A DNA stretch of 64,000 bases from Abelmoschus esculentus (Eukaryota; Streptophyta; Magnoliopsida; Malvales; Malvaceae). The notes below the pieces were generated by a model. That model worked only from the letters and a program-made list of their open reading frames with translations. It was not told the origin of the DNA and searched no databases. Positions within the stretch are counted from its first letter, which is position 1. Each line of letters opens with the position of its first letter. This document shows, in pieces, positions 57,550 through 64,000 of the stretch. The position numbers and the translations under genes are program-made. The stretch lies in contig JAUCBN010000049.1 of the NCBI GenBank assembly GCA_035048815.1, forward strand, positions 4,285,501-4,349,500, written 5' to 3'.

Positions 57550-58468
57550 TAATCCCTTTTTAATAATGGTTTTATTACGAACAAGTCCCTCCGTGTTTTG
57601 AAACATCTTTTTTACCATTTATTGTTTAAATATCATCCCGAAGGTCCTTTTAAGTTTAAAAAGCCTTTTAATTTGGTCATTGTTTTCTATTAATTTTTCT
57701 TATTTCAATTTTAACCTGAAATTTGTTTTTATATCATTTCAGTCCCATTTCCAGAATCCTTTTTTATCTTTAAATTTATTTTCTCTTTATTTTTATTTTT
57801 TATTATGCATATCTTTTATTTCATGCATTTTTTTATTATTTGGGTCATAGGTGTCACTTTGCATTATATTTGTATATAATTTTATCATATTTAATTTTCT
57901 AAGTATGATATGTGTTTATTTAATTTTTTTATTATTTCATGTTTTTGTATGTATTTTTTTATCATTGTTATACTTATTTATCATCTAAATAACGCTAAGT
58001 AATTAGTATTTAATGGATGTTTCAATATTCGGTCGTAACGGGCTCGACACCAGGCGTAATGGTGGCGGTGTATGTGTATACCTTTGAATATCGTGACGCT
58101 TAAAATACATTCGAATTTTTGAATAAATATTAATTTAATGCCACTTTAATTTGAAAATTTTAATTTCAAATAAGCGTTAAATATTTTTAAGGTACCGGTT
58201 TTGGGCGGTTTGAAAACGTTAACCCCGTTTTTAACCGTAACCAACTCCCGAACCTTTTCAATTTCGAATATCTGGTTTTACGGTATCCGATCTACCAAAG
58301 TGACCGGTGACGATTTCAGTCGTTTTTTCTAAATTGTTTTCTAACTTTACAAATTGCTTTTTTTTCAAATTCTTTTTTAAATCATTTTAAATTCTACTTT
58401 AAATTTAACTACACCTTTATTTTTAACTTTTTCCCAAATTTTCCAAAATTCTCAAAACCTTAATTTTA
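57550..58468. repeat. Dispersed repeat, inverted relative of 7230-8225
   Basis: T-rich, non-coding. 58018-58330 has CGTAACGGGCTCGACACC, GTTAACCCCG...TTTTAACCGTAACC and ACCGGTGACGATTTCAG blocks shared in reverse with 7248-7400. It continues at 60233 after the LTR element inserted at 58474. Confidence 0.45.
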
Positions 58469-58473
58469 ATCCC

Positions 58474-60227
58474 TGTGAGAATGGTGCCGTTCCTTATGAG
58501 ATTAATGAACTTCAGAGAATTTAGAAAAGAAAAGAATTATGGATTTGATGAAAGAAATGTATTCATTGAATCATATGAAAATACAAGAGGTGACATTACA
58601 ATTAAGGGAATACATCTTATTTATAGATGAGCTAGGGAAAGAATGAAGATGAGTTGAAGAGGAATAACCGCTACTAACAACAACTCTTCTGCAACAGAAT
58701 CAGTTGTAACTTCCTTTAGGTCGATTGAGGATGCTTAACATTCACTCGAGTTTCTTGCTTCTGGACACTTCAAAAAACTTCAACTACCATAAGTTGCTAG
58801 GAAAAAACTTTCAAAACCATCCGAAATTGTTTCCTAAATTTTATTTAATCTTCATTGTCTTCCTCTCCACTTATTTGGACCTTCTTTTTGTTGGAAACAA
58901 GGTTGTTAAGTGTTGAGCTTCCGAGTGAAATCTGAAGTCCTCTTTCGAGCAAGAAAATACTCTCTTTTGTCTGGTTAATGAAGAGTAAGGCTGTTAAACA
59001 CTTAACACTCCTCAGAGATTTTTTTTATCATGAACACTTGGTTGTTAAGTCTCAAGTTCCATGTATACCTTGTGAGAAGCAGTAGCAGACAGTGAAGCAA
59101 TAGAACACCATATTGTTCTTGAACATAATCTCAACCTTTATTAAGTTTCAGTAACAATGTGAAGAATCAAATTAACCAAACAGTACCCACTTTCAGTAGA
59201 CACCAAAGTAGAACACCGATCAAGCAGTCCAGATCAAAACCAACGACATATAATACCTAGCAGCGGTACAAACAGTGAATTGAAAAGAATCAACCAATTA
59301 AAAGGAATAGACAATTGAACATCCCAGATTTCAGATTTAAAAGACTACAATAAACAGTGAATTAACCCCAAAATTAACTTTTATATTAACAAGATGTCCT
59401 TCAATTCCTATGACCAACAACTCATATTTTACCGACCATCAATAGAAGATCTCAAAAAGTAAGAATTCATTCTCAATCAGAGATCACCATTCAAGTAACA
59501 ATGTTCTAATAGGGAAAAATGATGCGTCAAGATTTCGCAGGCTAAAACAAAAGAATGCAAACCTAGAAATTACAAAGGAGGAATACAAACCCAGAATCTC
59601 CAACAAGAATGAGATCAAGACGTAGCCAATCGCAAGGGAATGAAGAACATAACTTCAGTTCAATAAACCCAAAGGGAAGAAAATGGAGCAAATCCAATAC
59701 AAGAAAATCCATGAGCAACAGCAAAAGCATTGAACAAGAAGCAACACACGAAAATCCATAGAGTAGACGAGAGTCGCGATTGAGGAAGTCAACACAAGAA
59801 AATGGAGAACAAAACCCAAACAGCAGCAGCGACCAAATAAAGACGATGTCGGGATCTTCTTTGGCGATGTTAGGAATGAAGGAGAGAAATGGTTAGCGAA
59901 GACTTAATAAGATCAACAGCGAAATCGGGCCTCAAGATCATTGACGAATGATACCATGTGAGAATGGTGCCATAGTTGCCTTATGAGATTAATGAACTTC
60001 AGAGAATTTAGAAAGAAAAAGAATTATGGATTTGATGAAAGAAATGTATTCATTGAATCATATGAAAATACAAGAGGTGACATTACAAGTAAGAGAATGC
60101 ATCTTATTTATAGATGAGCTAGTAAAAGAATGAAGATGAGCTGAGAAGGAATAACCGCTACTAACAACAACTCTTCTGCAACAGAATCAGTTGTAATTTC
60201 CTTTAGGTTTATTGAGGATGCTTAACA
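58474..60227 (-). mobile_element. Short non-coding LTR retrotransposon (TRIM/LARD-like)
   Basis: LTRs 58474-58740 (267 bp) and 59957-60227 (271 bp), about 95% alike, start TGTGAGAATGGTGCC and end GAGGATGCTTAACA. ATCCC is duplicated at 58469-58473 and 60228-60232. On the minus strand the bases abutting the right LTR read TGGTATCATTCGTC, a primer-binding site, so the element reads right to left with LTRs TGTTAAGC...TTCTCACA. The 1,216-bp interior has no protein-like open frame, hence a non-autonomous element at the long end of the TRIM range. Confidence 0.9.
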
Positions 60228-60232
60228 ATCCC

Positions 60233-60549
60233 TAATTTCCTTTTTAATTAAAATCTCAAATTTTCACTAATACCTAATTTTTTAAAATCTCAATTCCTAA
60301 ATTTTTCATGCCCTAATTTATAAATTTATAACTCTCATTTTCTAAATTAAATTTTCATATCATTTTAATATTCCAAAACCTAATGCCTATTTTTTCATCT
60401 TTTCAAAATAGCGACCTTCATGATATTAAACCCAAAATTTTTAATTTTAAGGGTCGCTACATTTAGCAATGACGAAGTTTATGCCATTGGCTTCCAACCA
60501 CACCCAATCCCATTCCCATGAAGAAGAAAGCTCCTAGCATTACTAGAGG
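60233..60549. other. Continuation of dispersed repeat and a small unexplained segment
   Basis: 60233-60440 continues the T-rich repeat. 60460-60548 is unlike it: on the minus strand it can encode VMLGAFFFMGMGLGVVGSQW, which resembles a membrane helix. It is too short to identify and is cut by the LTR at 60550. Confidence 0.35.
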
Positions 60550-61159
60550 TGTAACACCTTTGACCCGGTGCCATATTGGGCCTCCGACCCAAAATCCATA
60601 TTTCAAAATTTCGTTCAAAAGCCAAAAAAATAAATCCAAAATCAATTCCATCATAAGTTTGTAAAATCAAATTCAATCCAAAGCATAAAATCCGAATAAC
60701 ATAAGTAGTTGGAGCTTTAAATTATTAGAACCCGTTTTAAAAATATTCGACTAAATAAAATAAAACAGAGTTATAAATTATACACATAAGGTGCTACAAG
60801 TACATAGCGCACTATGCGTAATAACAATATTCTGACAATAGATGTCGATGCTGAACCCACTACGATGACGCTCCTCCGAACAAACTTTCCTTAGCCTACG
60901 CACGAAAATACATTTCGAAACGCTAAGCTACACAAGCTAAGTGGATACTCTGCCAACCGGTTCACATCAAGCATATCATAAAATAATCATAAGCAACATG
61001 AATGATGACATGGCATGAGTACGATGACACTACCATAACTACCTAAACACATGATATCATGATTGCATATTATAGGCACATAACATATGCATGACAAGAG
61101 AATTCCACACAGCATCTCAAGTTCTTATCTCGTATATATATCGGTGTCCATATCATCTC

Positions 61160-61385
61160 ATAATAGTATAGAAGTAGGGGACCCATCAACACTAAGCAAG
61201 GTCCGTGGCATGCCACTCCACATAATCCACTAAGGAACCCATCAACACTAAACAAGGTCCTAGTTGGTCTTCCACATAATATAATACCGATAACCCATCA
61301 ACACTAAGCAAGGTTATCAGTTTTACCTTTCATATAATATTTACTCTAGTAACCCATCATCACTAAGCAAGGTTTCTAGTAAGCC
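61160..61385. repeat. ~62-bp repeats in LTR copy B, four units
   Basis: Each unit has AACCCATCAACACTAAGCAAGGT followed by a variable segment and ACATAATATA-like DNA. A single related unit (ACCTATCAGCACTAAGCAAGGTCC) is found in copy A at about 42493. Confidence 0.8.
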
Positions 61386-61604
61386 ACATGACTCAAATGT
61401 ATCACACCGAACCGTTAATGGTTTCAAATACCGATTTATACCACTAGATTCTAATTATTATTCGATAATCTATTAAACAGGTTTAAGATCCTATATCTCG
61501 GTTTAAAAGTTCATTTTATAGTTTAAACAACCCATAAGACCCCTAGGGTCACATTATGAGACTTTTCAACTTTGTCCTTAAACTTTGGGCTAAATGCCTA
61601 GGGG

Positions 61605-61910
61605 TATCGATACCCCTACATAAGGTCTCGAAACACCTTGTATCGATACCCTCACCAAAGAGGTTATCGAAATGCCCTGTATCGATACCCTCACCAAAGA
61701 GGTATCGATACGCTTTGACCAAACTTCAAAGTCAACCAAGATGGACTACCCGTTTCGATAGACCCTATATAGGGTATCGGAACATTTTTGCTACTATAAA
61801 CCTCAGTATCGTAACACGGAATAAGCATTCCGATACACATGCTTTTCTCACCTAAGTTTTCTCTCTAGGGTATCGATACACCTACAGAGGTGTATCGATA
61901 CTCCTGGACA
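61605..61910. repeat. GTATCGATAC cluster, copy B
   Basis: GGGGTATCGATACCCC, TGTATCGATACCC (twice), AGGTATCGATACGC, GGGTATCGATACACC and GTGTATCGATACTCC, with CTCGAAACACC and TATCGAAATGCCC variants between them. Confidence 0.85.
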
Positions 61911-62215
61911 AAAAGTGCAGTTTTACATTTTCAAACACTTAGAACCTTATCCAACTGATTCCAATGACTCCCTAATCAATCCTACACTTTAGGGGGATGG
62001 TTCTTAGCATGTTAAAACACTAAAAGCGGAGGTTCATCAACATAAAAACATATCCACCATTAAAGAACACCTTAAGCTACCAAGCATACCATAATAATCA
62101 ACAAACATGCTATTATGATTTAAACATGATATGCATGATGATTAAGAGTTGGAAGGGTACCAACCTTAGCAAAAAAAGCAGCAAACTCGTTCTTCTTCAC
62201 CTACCTCAATGTAAA

Positions 62216-64000
62216 ACCCCGAATTTTTGCCAAATTCAAATTTTAAAATTCTAAAATCCCTAAATTCTGAAACCCTAATAATTTGGGAAATTTTGTTCTA
62301 AAATCCTAATTTTAATTAAGGACTTATTTATGATTTTGTTAACCTTTCCATCAAATTGAAAATTTTTGTGGTTATTCCGTGAACTTTATAAAGTACAAGG
62401 ATTAACCTTGCAATTTACCCATTTTTCTTGGGTAAAAATTAAAATCCCCTTTTCAAAACGTGAAAATAGTCTGCTGAGGAGCCTTTTCTTTTGAAGGTTG
62501 CACAGACTACTCTCTCTGCCTCTGTCCCTCAAGCAAATCTCGTCTCTTTTGCCAAGACCTCCTTGGTTCCATTCGAACCTCTGATCATCTTTCACCCTCC
62601 GATGTTGGCATTTTCTTTTGGGGTTGTCGGTGTGTGTGTTTCATCTTAGATCGGTGGTGTGAGAGTAAGATTCTTTGTTTTGGGATTTAATTTTTGTTGT
62701 TTGAGTAAGATTTATTATCTCAGTTTTGTTGAGTTGAATGGGATTTATTCTTAAAATCACTTTTTTTAGGTGTGTTGCATAGAAAAGTGTTTTGCGTGGC
62801 GTCGTCGGAGTGGTCTCCGAAGTGGTCGTTGGGAGGTTGCTACCGCCATCGTCCTTCTCCTTGTTGTCTTGTGTGAGTTGCTGGAAACCCTAGATTCCAT
62901 GTGGGTTATTTTTTTGTTAGTGGGCTAGTGTGTGTTAGTGTTGGGCTTGGTGGTGTGTAAGAATGGTGGGTTGTGTTGTTGGGTTAGTGAGTGGGTGTTG
63001 AGATATGGGCTAGAGTTTGAGAGTGTGTTTTATTTAAGCCCATTTTTGGTAGACCCAAACCCGAAATATAATTGGAATATGTTTTTTGGAATTTTGACTC
63101 GAACCATGTTTGACCAAGTTTGACCTGTTGACCACCTTTGACGAAGCTTGACCTTTGACCTTGGACTTTGACCAGTTTTGAGTTTTGAGTTTTGACCTTT
63201 GACCAATCAAGTTAAAGTTGACTTTGACTTTTGAGTTGACCAGAGTTGACTTTGACTTTGACAAGAGTTGACTTTGACCAAAAGTTGATTTTTTTGGAAA
63301 ACCTTCTCCTTTACCTTTTTCGATGTTCTGAGTCCGAATCTTCTATCTATTTTGTCAAATTTAAACCCAAAAGTCCCGTTTTAGTGTTTTCTTCTGAATA
63401 GTTCTTTAAGTCTGAAAAGTTATTAAGAGAATCTAATTCAGAATATTCATTCGTTCAGGTGTTAAAGTTTTTGAAGCCTCTGGTGTACCTCCTTTTTTTC
63501 GTACCGATCGGACACGTTTTTTGAGACCATCATGTGATTAAGCTTTGGAATCAGAGTTTTATTATAGTTGGCGGCTAAGAATTAGTAATAAATAGTAATT
63601 AAGTCATTTTACCTCGTAGGTCCTATTTCAACTAGATCGGAACGCTAGATGCGTCCATCTCAGAGTTAGAGCTTCAGTTGCTTAAGGTGTGTCTCTTCTT
63701 GTGCTATATGTTTCTTTGTTTATTCTATATTATGGTATTTTCTATGTGTATCTGTGAAACATTTTTGTATATTGCTTGATTTGATCTGTGAAACTGTTCA
63801 TCTGTTCATACATGGTATCATCATACATGGCATGTGAAATTTCTGTTTTTAAATCAAGCATCTGATTTCTAGAAAAAAGTTACTCGTAAGAGTTCTGATT
63901 TATGATTTTACGAATCATATCATATTCTATCATCGGAAATATTTTTTGGATTTAAAATCAGTAACATGAGGGAAACCTCCACTCTGTATGATTTCTGATA
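62216..64000 (+). repeat. LTR starting TGTAAAACCCCG, cut by window end
   Basis: Inserted in LTR copy B. Starts TGTAAAACCCCGAATTTTTG, in the style of Ty3/gypsy LTRs. A C/T-rich to G/T-rich stretch (62480-62960) and a TTGAC-rich cluster (63092-63285) follow. No coding domain is seen to the window end. Orientation and family are inferred. Confidence 0.6.
63092..63285 (+). promoter_or_regulatory. W-box-like (TTGACY) cluster inside LTR
   Basis: About 18 copies of TTGAC in 190 bp, about 16 of them followed by C or T, thus matching the W-box core bound by WRKY factors (TTGAC[C/T]). They are arranged as drifting repeats of TTTGACCTTTGACC and GTTGACTTTGACTTT. Whether they work as W-boxes or only reflect an expanded repeat cannot be told from sequence. 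Confidence 0.55.

Larger units (their letters stand above)
60550..62215. repeat. LTR of the TGTAACACC family (copy B), interrupted
   Basis: Starts TGTAACACCTTTGACCCGG, like copy A at 41033, and follows the same order: CATATTGGGCCTC, GTAGTTGGAGCT, AAGTACATAGC, CACGAAAATACATTTC, GGTTCACATC, a minisatellite (61160-61385), a GTATCGATAC cluster (61605-61910) and CCTACACTTTAGGGGGAT. It is broken at about 62215 by another LTR (TGTAAAACCCCG), at the point where copy A continues with TCTTCAAGCTTTCTCC; the 3' part lies outside the window. Confidence 0.8.

Noticed and set aside
60463..60676. Possible membrane-protein exon on the minus strand
   Set aside because: Only about 90 bp lie outside the LTR; the rest of the frame is LTR sequence. 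Too short to call a gene.

Overview
The window is nuclear DNA of a flowering plant, almost certainly a eudicot. The evidence is split genes with GT-AG introns, two chloroplast-targeted proteins, AT-rich spacers, and nested LTR retrotransposons, Mutator-like elements and MITEs. A Malvaceae-like (cotton or cacao relative) origin is my impression from the repeats, not a proof. By span, roughly 12% is host genes (introns included); the rest is transposon or AT-rich spacer.

Layout. 1-10.3 kb: decayed LTR sequence, a foldback MITE and a Ty3/gypsy gag remnant. 10.4-19.4 kb: a decayed Ty1/copia element split by at least two later insertions. 20.1-20.7 kb: a plastid membrane rubredoxin (RBD1 type, minus). 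22.1-27.7 kb: a young minus-strand copia element with both LTRs and a 5-bp target duplication. 30.0-31.3 kb: a GeBP/Storekeeper DNA-binding protein (minus). 32.9-34.9 kb: guanosine deaminase, five exons (minus). 39.2-49.1 kb: a Mutator-like element (MULE) with long inverted ends and a perfect 9-bp target duplication. It carries a plant-mobile-domain gene and a MURA-type transposase facing each other, and is itself invaded by two solo LTRs, a TRIM and a MITE. 49.9-50.1 kb: the last two exons of a ribosomal protein S24 gene (minus). 50.4-53.5 kb: a six-exon DUF1517/FLAP1-type chloroplast gene (plus). 53.8-54.4 kb: a broken sugar-transporter gene (minus). 54.5-64 kb: repeats, including a 1.4-kb long-TIR MULE, a short LTR element, and two LTRs, one with a dense W-box cluster.

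How the genes relate. RBD1 and FLAP1 both act in photosynthetic membranes and, from memory, their Arabidopsis counterparts are near neighbours (At1g54500, At1g54520). The GeBP-like gene, guanosine deaminase and S24 match, also from memory, At5g28040, At5g28050 and At5g28060. So one conserved block seems to sit between two members of another, and the S24 gene is cut in an intron at the junction. No operon-like or clustered pathway is visible.

Limits: exon borders were read by eye from splice sites and protein similarity; repeat borders are exact only where a target duplication is stated.
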